Below, piece after piece: positions 45,762-57,484 of a stretch of DNA of 64,000 nt. The translations under genes were made by a program, and so were the position numbers. Position 1 is the stretch's first letter. Each line of letters opens with the position of its first letter. Origin of the DNA: Lepidonotus clava (lineage: Eukaryota; Annelida; Polychaeta; Phyllodocida; Polynoidae); the NCBI GenBank assembly GCA_936440205.1, contig OW387133.1, forward strand, positions 5,794,001 to 5,858,000, in the 5' to 3' direction. A model generated the notes under the pieces. It was not told the origin of the DNA. It ran no database searches and saw only the letters and a list, made by a program, of their open reading frames with translations.

Positions 45762-46331
45762 TTAAAGAGAGGGGCCAGCGAAATTAAAATTTTGTAAAAT
45801 TCTCATGTCATACAGTAGATATGGTGCTTAAATATGGGTACAAAACAATCCTATTACTATAATATTAATATATTGCATAGAAAACCTAGTCTATATATCA
45901 GATCACACATTGAAAACCCTGCACACCTCACTCAGGATGTCTGTGTGTGACGTCACACAAATGACAGTTATATTCAAATTTCAAATTTCTAAAATCCATA
46001 AAAGCCATATTTTTTAACATTTTCTCTTATTAATCATTTGATTTGGTTATTTTGATTTATTTTAGACTTATAAAGAACATTTAATACATTTTTTATTGCA
46101 GTTTTTGCAGTTTTATAATTTTTCAACTGTTCTGCTTGTGACGTCACATACAGATAATTGCTCTGTGCAGGCAGTGTCAGATGCAGGCAGGGGAACTCAG
46201 ATTGATGCAGACAAAATGTGAATAAAACAAAAACTATTAGAGACAAAAACATAAAATTTGGTATGGTTATTCCCTTGATGGTATAGATCACGGCATTATG
46301 CTAATGTATGGTCACTGGCCCCTCCCTTTAA
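45762..46331. mobile_element. 570-bp TTAA inverted-repeat element
   Basis: TTAAAGAGAGGGGCCAGCGA at the left; TCACTGGCCCCTCCCTTTAA at the right; TTAA at both borders. Two CTGTGACGTCACA-type blocks (about 45945 and 46135) form a second, inner inverted pair. No transposase frame; non-autonomous. Confidence 0.85.
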
Positions 46332-46354
46332 GCTGAACAACTCCAAGTACCTAT

Positions 46355-46356
46355 AA

Positions 46357-46399
<43 letters not shown>

Positions 46400-46400
46400 C
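46355..46400. repeat. (TA)n microsatellite
   Basis: About 19 TA units around 46360-46398, and a shorter run near 46545-46560. Confidence 0.95.
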
Positions 46401-47030
46401 GTTATATCATCATAAAATTTAAAGTTTTATTAAATATGAAGTAGATAAAATTGTAGTATATAAAATTAATAAATAACAAAATATATAGAATTGAAAGTAG
46501 TTAAAATGATAGATGTTGATAGTGAAGTGGAATTATTACTATTATAATATATATATATATGAATAAAAGGTTTAAAAGGGTGGTTGAGAAGTTTGAGATA
46601 TGGAGGGAACGGCAGCGAGCGAAGAAGTGATATGTAAGCAGCGGGAAGTAGGAGTGGGCAGGGCGTGCATGCGCGGTAGGTATGGGAAGGCAGATGTATA
46701 GGTGGAGACATCTGTGATGAGGTATGGGGGCAACTGGCAACTGCCTTATTTGGTGTCTGTAGTTTTCCCATCGAGGGTAATGTATTGTCTGAACCGATCT
46801 ACCGGGCTGCGACAATGAGTAGACAGAGCCTAAGCAGCGCTGTTATCATAATGGCAATTTTTTCACCATCTGTATTTTTCAACAATTTTCATAATTTCCA
46901 TGTAATTTTGATACATTTGAAGTGACAATAAATCATAAACCATACATCTTCTGCGAAATGTAAGTCTGTGCTGATAGGGGATGATCAGGAAACCATGCAT
47001 GATAAAACAATAATGCTTAAATGGAGTACC
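46400..47030. other. No gene recognised
   Basis: AT-rich. Overlapping minus-strand frames of about 100 codons at 46466-46815 are Ser/Pro/Tyr-rich low complexity with no domain. Confidence 0.35.
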
Positions 47031-47031
47031 A

Positions 47032-47770
47032 AATTCTCCCAACCAAGGATAGCCATTTTCTTTAGTTATACCTGCAGGTTAGCCTTTAGAAATCAGGATG
47101 CATCCTGAGTAATATGTCAACAAATCACAAGGCTTTAGCATAGACATTTTTATTTATCTTATCAGTATTTGTTCTTAAATGTGGTGAAAAACTAGTGACC
47201 ATTATTTTTTATATTCATATACATATCAATTAGATATTATCTAAGTTGTTTTAGAATTCTTTCATTATAGATGGATTTATAACAATTATTTGGTTATTTT
47301 CTATAGATTTTTGAGTGGTTTTGTCGACACAATTGGGGCCACATGCTCCATTTTGGTTGCAGGTGGGCTCATTGCTGCCCTCTGGTGGAATTCACAAACT
47401 TTATTTACCTACTATTTCTCAACACACTACTCCCCTATTATTCGCAATACACCTCCCCCTATTTCCTCCTTCTTCTCTAATCTCCTAACCTATCAACAAC
47501 ACACATACGTTTTCAATCTCACTTTACCTCCCTCCCACCCTACACCTTCTCATAATTTCATAATATTACTTATTTTTTAAATACATATACCCATTTTTCT
47601 TAATAGTATATCTTTATTATCATATAAATATTGAATTTTATAAAGTTAAATTAAAATTTATCCCAATTCGTGCCTCGGGTTCTTCTTCCACCATAGTTGC
47701 AGTAATGAGTCCAAATTAGCCTGCAGGTGCTCAAAATACTGTAAATCAGCTATCCGTGGTTGGGAGAATT
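47032..47770. mobile_element. MITE, TIR ATTCTCCCAACCA (copy 2, carries an insertion)
   Basis: The ends AAATTCTCCCAACCAAGGAT and TATCCGTGGTTGGGAGAATT match copy 1 (8725-9052). The internal order is the same up to TTTTGTCGACACAATT and resumes at TGAGTCCAAATTAGCCTGCA. Between about 47332 and 47708 lies roughly 375 bp absent from copy 1, pyrimidine-rich with a CCCTCTGGTGGAATTC stretch. It is either an insertion here or a loss there. Confidence 0.75.
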
Positions 47771-48187
47771 AAAGAAATCTCATTTTTCCCTAATGAGGGG
47801 ATTCCAGAGAATGACCCTACTGTTTGGACCAGACCTGTCTCTAACAGGAAAACCTAGTAGAACACATGTTTAAGAAGTTTAATCTTTCCTAAATTTGCCC
47901 AAACTTAGTTTGCAGTATGAGAAATGACCTACGGTTAAACCTCACATAATCAGTGGTTCAAAATAATAGTCATCTTTTAGTGATGTTGAGACCTAGCAAA
48001 TACATTTTTAAACAAAGTGATTTTAACCTCACTTAAAACAATGTTAGAATATTTAGTTTTGGTTAAGTTTCAACATCATAAAAAGTAACAGTATATTTAT
48101 ATTGTTTTTGGATAGGACCCCACCTTCCAAACATGTATAAGGAGGCTGAACGATGAACTCTCTTTTTTTGCCTCAAGGGGTTCCAAT

Positions 48188-48382
48188 TTAAAGGGATGTT
48201 CTGGTCACCGACAACGTCACCGCTGACTATGTTGTAACCATCTGATAAGTGGACAAATTCACCAATTACATCGCCGGATTATGTTCTAACGTCGCAAAAC
48301 ACGTCACCAGCTGTGGCATCGTTAGGCTTACGTCGGCAGATGTATGATCTCTAAAATCTCACGGACGAGAACATCCCTTTAA
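48188..48382 (-). mobile_element. TTAA MITE, TIR AAAGGGATGTTCTGGTC (copy 3)
   Basis: Left TTAAAGGGATGTTCTGGTCA, right GGACGAGAACATCCCTTTAA. The interior GTTCTAACGTCGCAAAACAC shows it is inverted relative to copies at 12104 and 30319. TTAA at both borders. Confidence 0.85.
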
Positions 48383-48399
48383 GTCACAGGTTAAACAGA

Positions 48400-49100
48400 A
48401 AAAGTAACATGTATTGTGATCATTCATCCACTTTATCAAGATCAGATCTTATCTCTTAAATTGGATTCTAATTGCACATACATCAAGATATTTGCTGAAT
48501 TATTTTACAATCGATAGCTGATTTTCTTCATCCATAGGTTGAAATTCCCTAATTCTATTAAGATGAACATTATATAAACAAAAGCAATTACACAAACATA
48601 TTACCTAGACCTTCACTTGCCCCCCTCGAAGATGGAGAACTGACTTGTAGGATATGATATAAAGTTTTATTTATTTATGAAGTCTCATGAATTGTTCAAG
48701 TACTATAAAAGATATCAAGACGTTAACAAGACCATAGGCTGCAGTAAACAGAATGGACACAATCCCAGTTGTGGACTAAACCTCGGCAAGCATTCAAAAA
48801 TACTATAACATTGCAGTTCTATTAATGTCTTGTTTAGTTCTGTTTTGGTTCTTGTTACTGTGCTTGGACTAGCTCCAGTTCCCACACACATTGTTGGACA
48901 AGTAATCTAAAGAAGCGACAGTCTCTAACTATTTGTTCTAGGTTTATTATGGTATATCCCTGTAATCATAGTTATCAACCCAATTGATTTGATTATTTTC
49001 ATGGCACCAACTAACTTCTCTCGAAGCCAACATTAGATTGAATTTTAAAACCCATGTGGTATATACATTCATTTTAGTGGAGACCCTAAATGTGTTTGTG
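48400..49100. other. No gene recognised
   Basis: AT-rich anonymous DNA downstream of the TIR receptor gene. A TTTATTTATTTAT stretch near 48670 could supply a minus-strand poly-A signal, but it is about 1 kb past the stop. Confidence 0.3.
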
Positions 49101-49107
49101 CATATAG

Positions 49108-49339
49108 GTATTACAACCCGTAGGGCAGCATACTGCCCAAGGACGAAGCCCGCGGGCAGTATCCTGCCAAGAGGGTCGTCCCTATGCCCGAGGATGACCC
49201 CTAAGGGTCTTCTATATTTTATCAGCCAAACAAACCTCTAAACTATCTAAAAATAGTGTCAATGAGGAGCGGGCCGTACAGCCTACTTATACTCACTGGT
49301 CTCTGTACGGCCCGCCGCTCGGCCGTGCAGGTGATAAAG
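49108..49339 (-). repeat. Dispersed hairpin repeat family, copy D
   Basis: Read on the minus strand it starts CTTTATCACCTGCACGGCCG, contains GCGGGCCGTACAG and CTGTACGGCCCGC as an inner hairpin, then TATAGAAGACCCTTAGGGGT. It ends with a CGGGCAGTAT / ATACTGCCCG hairpin. It is the longest and most hairpin-rich of the four copies. Confidence 0.75.
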
Positions 49340-49691
49340 ACACCGGAGAGCTCTTCTATGTTCCTTTGTGAACATTTAATTCCCCTGGTGGCTGGTTAGG
49401 AGCAATTGACAAACCATGACCATGGTATGAGTCTCAAAAGAACAACCAGTCATGCAAAAACTATTTTAGACGGATCAACCCAAATACAATAGAACAACAC
49501 ACCAGGGGTTGCAATTGCTCTCAATAAATAGCAGTTTTTCTCTGGCTTTTTGGTCTCAAAATATCTGTACATACATACAAGGTCTCCAATTTTAGTGACT
49601 AGACAAAACTACCATCTTACAAACCCATGTTGTATAGAACAACTTGATTCAACAGCTTCTTTTTTCATTTGGTAACCTGACAACAGCAAAG

Positions 49692-51287
49692 TTAGCTCCT
49701 TGATAATACTCTCCTCAATTTGTTCCAAAAGAAGCTTTCTCCAATCCTCAGGTGAACTCGTCTCTTAATATAGTTCCTTAGGTCCTCACTGAGATCTTGT
49801 ATATCTGGTCCTGCTTTTACGTCTTTGACAAAGAGAATAACTATGAGTCTGAAAGCTTTGTCAATGACAGACCTTGTCTGTGCTTCTGTGAACTCATACC
49901 TGCACATTGGACTAGCAATATAGTTCTCGGTGAGTAGAACAAGCATAGCCTGGCTTTCCCACACGCCTTGCCATATGCATTTTAACAGCGGCTGACCTGC
50001 CGCAAAGTCCTGTTGGTAGGTTTGAATGTTCCATCTTGGCAATTCCTGCCTCAGCCTTGGGAGAAAGTCATTGTTCACTTCATCCAGGTCTTCACTACTA
50101 AATGTTACAAATAGCTTCTTTTGGTCCTCTAAATCCCGTAACCAAATTGAATTTACATGAATATTATGAAATAAGCTTAGCTGGACACCCTCTTTGTAGT
50201 GGAAACACAAAGCAAAAATGCCAAAGATGAACACAAAAGAAACAAATGTAAAGATTATTAGATAATTTTTTGAAGAAAATATACATATAGGGTCAGTTCC
50301 ATTCCATAAGCCATTATGCATACAGGTTCTAACAGAATTACCCTCTAGTTCAAAGCCAACATTACAAGAATATTTACTTTTATTAATCAATGTATAACCA
50401 TTTGTTTCTACTTTACCGAATAAAGGTGGCATTGGAGCAAGGCATGTAATTGGCTTGTAGTAACATTTATTTGGATCTAGCGAATCTATCAATCCTCGAC
50501 AGTACATGTGTGATGTGTTGTAACGATTTATTGCAAGCATTTTACAACCATTTAATGCTGTTTCACACATTTGAAAGCAAGGGTATATCTGTTCTCCATT
50601 GCGACACTCTGGAAAAAAAATTCGACAGGCAAATAATAAAAAGTGCTGGTAACATTTGAACTTATTACCCCCTGATGTAATTAATTTTGATATAGCACCA
50701 ATATACATGTTTGCTCTTTCCTTTGAAACCTGGGCAATGTTAGGAAATGCAGTGCGGTCATATTTGGTAATGTGATAGCAAATGCTGTGTCGGAACGGTT
50801 CACAAGTGCTTTTGATGTGTGCGAAATGTTCGATTTGTAACTGAATGGTCAGATTCAAACTCTTTTTTTCATTACACGCATAACCAGCAATCAGCACCCA
50901 ATACTGTGGACTAGTAGCCAACAGCTGTCTAGTACCTTGGCATATATGCCTATTGCAACCACCATCTGGAGAACCCTTTTTAGTATAAATCATATAGGCA
51001 GAATCTAGAGCTATATACTTATAATACTTCTCCCCATAACAGAAGTCTTCTAACTTAGGATTAGAAGTCCAATTAGGCATGAAATGAATACTTATTACAG
51101 GACAACATTTTTCATGACTAAATTCAATATGATAATCTATGTTGAGTTTAATAGATCTAACATTAACAATTGTTTCCCTGTAGTTTGATTCCTTGATTAC
51201 AATTGTCCTATTGTAGGTAAGTTTAGCTGAATTGCAATCTTTGACAATACCAAAACAAATCAAAAACAGTATCACATTGACTTTCAT
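49692..51287 (-). CDS. FZ-sushi-TM-TIR receptor
   Basis: 531 residues in one exon. Residues 1-20 are a signal peptide. Residues 21-160 are a Cys-containing ectodomain I do not recognise (CC at 61-62, further Cys at 83, 111, 116 and 138). Residues 162-275 are a frizzled-type Cys-rich domain (CEPFRHSICYHITKYDRTAF then PN, with later FFPEC and CETALNGC). Residues 282-335 are a sushi/CCP module (C-x-YSCNVGFELEG-x-C-x-W-x-C). Residues 342-362 span the membrane. Residues 390-531 are a TIR domain with KLFVTFSSED (box 1), QDFAAGQPLL (BB loop) and SFFWNKLRRVL (box 3). The start is supported by the signal peptide, and an upstream TTGTTTCCTTACAG acceptor suggests a 5' UTR intron. By family it is likely a surface receptor signalling through TIR adaptors; the ligand is unknown. 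Confidence 0.9.
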   Translation of the reverse strand: MKVNVILFLICFGIVKDCNSAKLTYNRTIVIKESNYRETIVNVRSIKLNIDYHIEFSHEKCCPVISIHFMPNWTSNPKLEDFCYGEKYYKYIALDSAYMIYTKKGSPDGGCNRHICQGTRQLLATSPQYWVLIAGYACNEKKSLNLTIQLQIEHFAHIKSTCEPFRHSICYHITKYDRTAFPNIAQVSKERANMYIGAISKLITSGGNKFKCYQHFLLFACRIFFPECRNGEQIYPCFQMCETALNGCKMLAINRYNTSHMYCRGLIDSLDPNKCYYKPITCLAPMPPLFGKVETNGYTLINKSKYSCNVGFELEGNSVRTCMHNGLWNGTDPICIFSSKNYLIIFTFVSFVFIFGIFALCFHYKEGVQLSLFHNIHVNSIWLRDLEDQKKLFVTFSSEDLDEVNNDFLPRLRQELPRWNIQTYQQDFAAGQPLLKCIWQGVWESQAMLVLLTENYIASPMCRYEFTEAQTRSVIDKAFRLIVILFVKDVKAGPDIQDLSEDLRNYIKRRVHLRIGESFFWNKLRRVLSRS

Positions 51288-51363
51288 GGTTTTAGAGTTT
51301 CTTAATCCTCACTCTTTACTGAAGTTGAGACAGAATTTCCTCTTCCTTTATTGTATGACTTCC
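51288..51363 (-). other. Probable 5' UTR exon part of the TIR receptor
   Basis: On the minus strand the tract TTGTTGTTTCCTTACAG ends at 51364, a strong splice acceptor with a pyrimidine-rich lead. It is followed by 76 bases of non-coding sequence before the ATG at 51287. This suggests an untranslated first exon further upstream (to the right). No promoter is identified. Confidence 0.5.
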
Positions 51364-51369
51364 CTGTAA

Positions 51370-53150
51370 GGAAACAACAAAAGATGGACAAACATTACTG
51401 TATGAAAGAGATGATATAGATGTGAAGTAAAACTGATAGGGAAATCTTTAGGAAAAGGGAAAGTGGACGTGATATATCATATAGAGAGAGGAATTGCATC
51501 ATCTTGAACATACAACAAAATAGCACTCTGAAAGTGTTGGTACTTGGTGGTAGTTGTAGGTCCATTACAGGACAAACCTTTGTGTCATTTTTTGAACTTA
51601 ACTTTGTATATATCAATAAACCAAAACTAAGACCTTAATCAACAATAGGAGACTTATTTCCCTTCAAATGTCCCTTATCTGCAAAATTCTAAGTCTTTAC
51701 ATATTTCCTTGTTCAAAATAAATAAAATGTCAGCTATGTCACTTCAAATATCAACATGATTCAAATCAATGGATTTAGAATAGGTATTTGAACAATCTTT
51801 CAACGATTAACATTGTATGTAGGATTTGGAATCGAACGGTCAGGAGATGATTACTGTGACTATGGCAGATTGGCTCTCATCACCTCTCTATCGTTAAGAA
51901 CGATACAAATAAAACCTGTTTGAAAAGTCTTTGATAAACTTAATTTGTATAAGGTTGTAATGATTGTATAAATAACTGTACTATATAGTTATATCATCAA
52001 CTCCTTCCATTCATTATTATTTAATAAAAAAATGCAGTAGTTAACAATAAGAAAGGAATAATTTGGGTTGCCAAGTACTGCGGAGAAACTGTTGTCATCT
52101 TATCAACCGCACGCATTGACATTGACTACACTAAATGATGACAGATAAACATAAGGGGCCACCAGCCAAACATTACATTTGTTTACTGTCACCAGCTTTA
52201 GATATCTACAAAGAGGGTTCCCGATAAGGCTATGCAAGGCACCAAACTAACCCGATGGGAGCCCTCATATCAGCCTCAGGGTAGGGTCTGTAGTGCCATG
52301 CGAAGGCTGATATCAGTCTCACTGATGATGCTTTTGGACAATTTTGAGTGATGTATTTAGGTTTATAAATACAAGTAGAAAATCTAACATACTTTGCCTG
52401 AAACATAAATCTTTTCCGTCATGCAGAGCGACATAAAAAATATTATAGCTTCACTAAGATATGTGACTCGGACCATCCTCTACAGGTTTTTCATGATGTT
52501 GATGCCCCGAATGAGTGTCCAGATAAAAGGAATGCAGCAGTATGTCTTTTCCAAAAAAAAATTCGAAACATAAAGTAATAGCGATGTTCATGGTGAAACA
52601 GCACAAATTATTAATCTTTGCTTGTTTAAAGAATCATTGGCGACATTATCAAATTTGAGACGGTTCAAACATTTTCCAGTTTGTATTAGTGCGTGGTTTC
52701 CCAGACTGACTTTCACTTATCACTATATCGGGTTCTAACTAGCAGGTTATCACCCTTTTTGATAATGCTGTCTCTAACCTCTTTACTAGTACTACTAAAC
52801 TGGTATCACCCTAAGGTTATATTAATACTGTTACTTTGGTCGTCACACATGAATGTTGAAGACACCAAACCGATTCTAAAATAAACCCGTACGCTTTTGT
52901 TTTCAAATAATCTTCAAATAATTGATCTGTGAGTTTTGTATTTTTGTGTTTATTCTGTCATCAGGCAGTATTGAAAGCATAGGACATCTATGTTAAAGCT
53001 GTTGTTCCAACTTCAAATAGAAGTTTGGAAACTAATTTTGAGGGAAGATGTTCGTTGTAGATTTATATCTGAGTGTTCACAACCTTATATCTTTTTCTGT
53101 TTGATACAGATTGGTTAGTGATTCAAGATTGTGACAGCCTCAGGGATATC
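51370..53150. other. No gene recognised upstream of the TIR receptor
   Basis: Would contain the upstream UTR exon and promoter of the minus-strand receptor, but I cannot place them. A CTGATATCAG-type dyad lies near 52270-52315. No other features. Confidence 0.35.
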
Positions 53151-53505
53151 CACACTGTTAAAAAAACTGTAACTTTAACAGTAATATACTGTAATCCTCT
53201 ACAGTATGATACCATAGTATGTATTACAGTATATTATTTTTGAACTTAAACGGTTTTGATCCATAAGAATGAAAGTCTGCCGTATGTATTACAGTATATT
53301 ACAGTTGGACTTAAATGGTTTCAATCCGTAAGAATGAAAGTCCACTGTGCACATTACGGTATATTACTGTTAAACTTAAACGGTGTTCACCTGTAAAAAA
53401 TACGGTCACACAGAATTACGGTCACCCGTTAAATTTACGGTAAAAGTTCGGCAACTTAGTTGCCAGTACTTTACCGTAAATTTGACGGGATTTTGTTAAC
53501 AGTGC
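53151..53505. mobile_element. MITE-like element, TIR CACTGTTAA
   Basis: Left end ACACTGTTAAAAAAACTGTA; right end ATTTTGTTAACAGTGC. The interior iterates TATTACAGTATATTACAGT and ACTTAAACGGTTT in about three copies. No ORF. Confidence 0.7.
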
Positions 53506-53509
53506 AGCT

Positions 53510-54700
53510 TTATGTTTACATTCATTGATGGCCCTCGCACTTAGTTAATCTAAATCTAAATTTATGATTTGAGTTAAATATCAAATGATTATTTCATGAA
53601 AGAGCCTTAGTTAAGCTGAGAAATCATACAAATAAAAAACTAAATGTTCTTAGAGTTAAACTTTAAATATTTTTCATTGACGATGAAAAATTTTAGAATC
53701 TTTTTCATGTTGTTGCCATAATAACCTGAAATTTGATACAACTACACACCTGCCTATACATGTTTTATGCAGATAATGTTTTCCCTGGTGACCATGAAAT
53801 AGAATCAAGTGTCCTAAAGTAGAAAGGTTTTAATGACAGAAATTCTCACCATATTTAGCTGATCTCACATCCCTGCCTTCAATTGACCATAACTTTGTTT
53901 CTGATTATAATGAATTGTTATTATCAGAATCCCCAAGACCTCAAAATATTGCTCTTACAGAGTATCCCCACTTAAGTTTGACTTTATCCATCGAATGAAT
54001 GTGATGGAAAATAAAGAAATAATCAGACTTAAGAAAGAGTACTAGTAACTTGTGCAATACAAAACAAAAACGAACTATATTGAATTTGTAGAAAGAAAAG
54101 CATTTATCTGATTGATATACAATATTTGTAGGATACAGCTGATTTTGTCATTTTCTATATAATTATAATCATATTCATGCTTCACATATGACTATAACGT
54201 AATGTTAAACTTTGTGGAAAGGGTTAACTGAATTAATTTTAACATAAATCTGACAAAAATGCATGGGCATTTATGGGCAATACCTAGTACCTCCAACTTT
54301 TACAGATAGCTTATAATAGTATAAAGTACAATGTCAATTGATTTGCCCCTGTGCAATATTTTTCTATCACTATTTGGTCCACCTTTTGTATACATTGTAT
54401 AGCCATGGTTGATTGTGTGACTTAACTTGGTCATTTCATTTCACTTAATTTGGTTTGGTTAATTATATTGTGGCAAAGGGATGAGGAACTACTCAAACTC
54501 TAAACCCAAATAATTATAATCAATTGAAGATTAAGTGGTAAACATGTAATAGCTGCAAGGTAAAGGCATTCCACATACTCAAGATGTAAAGGAAAATATT
54601 CATTTAGTTAATTGCATCATATGAAGGGGGAGCGGTGTGTGACCGCATTTTCTTTCGGAAGTAGATGCATAGTCCAACAATGGTGCTAGCGACCAAAGAC
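53510..54700. other. No gene recognised
   Basis: AT-rich DNA flanking the retroelement insertion; nothing that I could assign. Confidence 0.4.
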
Positions 54701-54709
54701 ACAACACAT

Positions 54710-55571
54710 TTTAAACTAAGACAGTTTCAGGGTCTAAGTTTAAGCAAGGACTTGTCAAAATGGCAAGGTCCCAATGTAGTTGCAGATAGAGAATGCTGTC
54801 AGTCAAAACCAGGGCATTCTGGAGATGGCTGGTGCAGCAGCAGCAGTAGAGAATGCTGTCAGTCAAAACCAGGGCATGCTGGGGATGGCTGGTGCAGCAG
54901 CAGCAGTCAGGTGAGGGTGAGTCAGAGAACAAAGAACAGGACAAGTCAAGCTCTGTGAACAGACTGATGAGTTGGAGAATTTGTCGCCAATTTATACAAA
55001 AACTAGGCACAGCCACAGCTGACAGAAGTTGGACACGTAGGACACGTACCGTTCCCCACCATTGTGAAGGGAAAATCCATATTACACGATTCATGTGTCC
55101 CTCCTCCAGTGGTTGGAGGATTATTGACCACCCCTACACAGCCGGCAAAAAAATAGATACAAAATTGATCTTAGTGTTGTCCCAACTTACACGACAATTT
55201 GACATTTCTATAACCTTATAGTCTTAAACATACTCATAGTATTTTTAGTTTTACATGAAGTTCACAAAGAAATACCAACATCTTAATAAGACTCATACAA
55301 TAAATTCATACTACATCTAGAACCATTTAAACCAAGAACAATTACAACACTAATATACAAAGTACACATAAAACAACCCATAGTACTTTAGGTTTACATA
55401 AGTTCATGTTCATAATATCCACACCTTAATAAAACTCATATAATATTCATATGTATGTAGGCACAATAATATCAGTGTATGCTTTCATAAGTACATACTA
55501 CATATAGGACCATTTATTTCAGTGACTACCATTAAACTATTAACACATAAAATAGATCCCAGACTTCTACA
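54710..55571 (-). repeat. 3' LTR of the Ty3/gypsy element
   Basis: 862 bp. On the element's strand it starts TGTAGAAGTCTGGG and ends CTTAGTTTAAA. A ~60-bp direct repeat (GAATGCTGTCAGTCAAAACC) occurs twice inside, and the same doublet is in the other LTR. Short frames within it are the same in both LTRs and are not considered genes. Confidence 0.93.
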
Positions 55572-55690
55572 CAGGTCATCCATTTCTTAGATTTAAACAT
55601 ATTTACAAAATATGGAGAAATCTCAAAAACAAAACAAAAGAAGTCTGAGGATCTCAGGTCATCCCCTGCATAATGGATGACCACGACTTA

Positions 55691-57484
55691 TTACAGTGGG
55701 GAAGTCCTATACCCATTCGGAATTGAGTCAAAGCCGTATCTTGCTTGACCAAACAAAGCTGCATGGACGGCCTGGGCTGGATCCTCAGCGCCAAGGCTCA
55801 TGAGAGGAAGAGTCTCTTGTTTAAGAAAGGGTCTCGGTAGTCCAAGGTTAGTTTGGGGGATAGCAGAATGATTTAGAGATAGGGGTAATGGTGGGTATAT
55901 AGGCTGGCTTTGCTCCGTCATACCTGCAGTTATGACTGGGGCAGTTGCCTGTGGGGTTGGGGTATTAACGTGATAATTAGTTTGATTGTAAGAATTGCTA
56001 CTAGTATTAGAGGGAGGGAATTGGGGACCAGACCGGAGCACTCGAAACTCTTCCTTCTCTTGCAGACAACAGCGATGCTTGCAACCAACAATCTTGAAAT
56101 AAACAGCCAGGACAGCTATTATGATAATAAGTAATAAAATGGCAGGTACCCCTGCCACTGCGCTACGCTCCATGGGTGTCCAGTTCTGAAACAAGGGCTG
56201 ATCTTTATCAAAGGATTCTTGATTTAATAAGGGAATATCAATTCGGTTTGAAAATTTTAACTGTTTATAAATGTGTCTTTTGAAATTAGTGGAGAGGGTG
56301 AGATTAATGGAAGGAAGAGGGAGGTAAGGTTTTATAGGGATCTCTGCATAAGAGTTACCCTTGTCAATACCCCTGACTCTCCAAGCCTTAGTCTGCAGTA
56401 CACATCCCGGTCCCACTCTGACCCGATTGAGGCCAGAATATGTCAGAGACAAGGGTGTTTTATCTTTACAATACAATGTAGCTTCGGTAGGTTCAAAAGC
56501 AGCTAGCACCACAGTGGCAAGGTGATCAGTCTCACGATATATAATGCTAGTGCGATTGTTCCTAGGAACAACCGTAAGGATACAACCTGTGGGCGCTTTT
56601 CCCAAGATGAGATTGGACTCGCAGGTTGGTTCAAGCAGCTCTTGCTCAATCATACACACCTTAGGGCTGCTCCCAATACATTGCTTAGGCATGAATGTTC
56701 CACTTGAGGCAGTATCCAAAGCAACCTCAGGCGTCCCTGAAATCTTCCTTAGATGATCTTTGTCAAGTGGAACAGGGAAGTAATTTAGATGATATTGGAT
56801 ATACCTTTCTGGAGCTAAACCTACAATCTCTGCTTTAAAAGATAGCTCTGTGCCCCTATTAACCAGAGGTGTTATGGTTGCATACTGGTAATACCAGCGT
56901 GGGGGGGCAGTTTCAAGCTTACGAAGATGAAGTTGGCGAATAACATCATATAAAAAAGAAGGAGGTAGAATTTCATCTGTCAGGAAGCCACGTTCTAACT
57001 GTAATCGTTGTCTATGAAATAGACCAACCTGATGCAAATATAAATGAATAGACCTATCAACCTGATCAAAAAGTGAATCAACATGGTGACGAATATGTAG
57101 CATATCAATAGTCTTAGACAGTCCTTCTTGCCGAGCTAAATTTATATTTATTCTATGGGACAGTACACTTGAAGCCTCCTGGAGAATTTTAATGTCCATC
57201 CTATTTTCTTGGAGATAGCGCCTAGTCTGATTCATGACAGAGATCATATCACTACCCCGATGGGTCAAGGCCTCTACCCGGGCCTCAGAATCACGGATTG
57301 CATCAGTAAGAATGTCTACTTGTGCCTGGGTGGCGGTTCCAAAAAGGCTGTGGCTAAGGGAACCAATAAAGTCAAAGGGGGAACGTTTTGGTCGTAGCCC
57401 ATGGACCTTTGTCAAATCAATGGTTAAGTTAAATTCCTGAAGACTGTCTTTCATTAACTCAATACGATTGTGCCACGCCTCCAA
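55691..57484 (-). CDS. env region of the Ty3/gypsy element
   Basis: A 597-codon open frame. It has a furin-type RPKR site followed by a hydrophobic, fusion-peptide-like stretch (residues ~33-50) and a helical region after it. A membrane span lies near residues 445-465, followed by a cytoplasmic tail. This layout fits the F-type envelope proteins of errantivirus-like elements. In that family env is expressed from a spliced RNA, which may bring in an upstream leader; I do not see where. Confidence 0.8.
   Translation of the reverse strand: MEAWHNRIELMKDSLQEFNLTIDLTKVHGLRPKRSPFDFIGSLSHSLFGTATQAQVDILTDAIRDSEARVEALTHRGSDMISVMNQTRRYLQENRMDIKILQEASSVLSHRININLARQEGLSKTIDMLHIRHHVDSLFDQVDRSIHLYLHQVGLFHRQRLQLERGFLTDEILPPSFLYDVIRQLHLRKLETAPPRWYYQYATITPLVNRGTELSFKAEIVGLAPERYIQYHLNYFPVPLDKDHLRKISGTPEVALDTASSGTFMPKQCIGSSPKVCMIEQELLEPTCESNLILGKAPTGCILTVVPRNNRTSIIYRETDHLATVVLAAFEPTEATLYCKDKTPLSLTYSGLNRVRVGPGCVLQTKAWRVRGIDKGNSYAEIPIKPYLPLPSINLTLSTNFKRHIYKQLKFSNRIDIPLLNQESFDKDQPLFQNWTPMERSAVAGVPAILLLIIIIAVLAVYFKIVGCKHRCCLQEKEEFRVLRSGPQFPPSNTSSNSYNQTNYHVNTPTPQATAPVITAGMTEQSQPIYPPLPLSLNHSAIPQTNLGLPRPFLKQETLPLMSLGAEDPAQAVHAALFGQARYGFDSIPNGYRTSPL

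Noticed and set aside
46466-46815. Two overlapping ~100-codon minus-strand frames
   Set aside because: Low-complexity Ser/Pro/Tyr/Ile content in AT-rich DNA; the two frames overlap each other and neither has a domain.
54853-55221. Frames of ~120 codons repeated at 63184-63552
   Set aside because: They are the same LTR sequence read twice; no domain, and LTR position argues against a gene.
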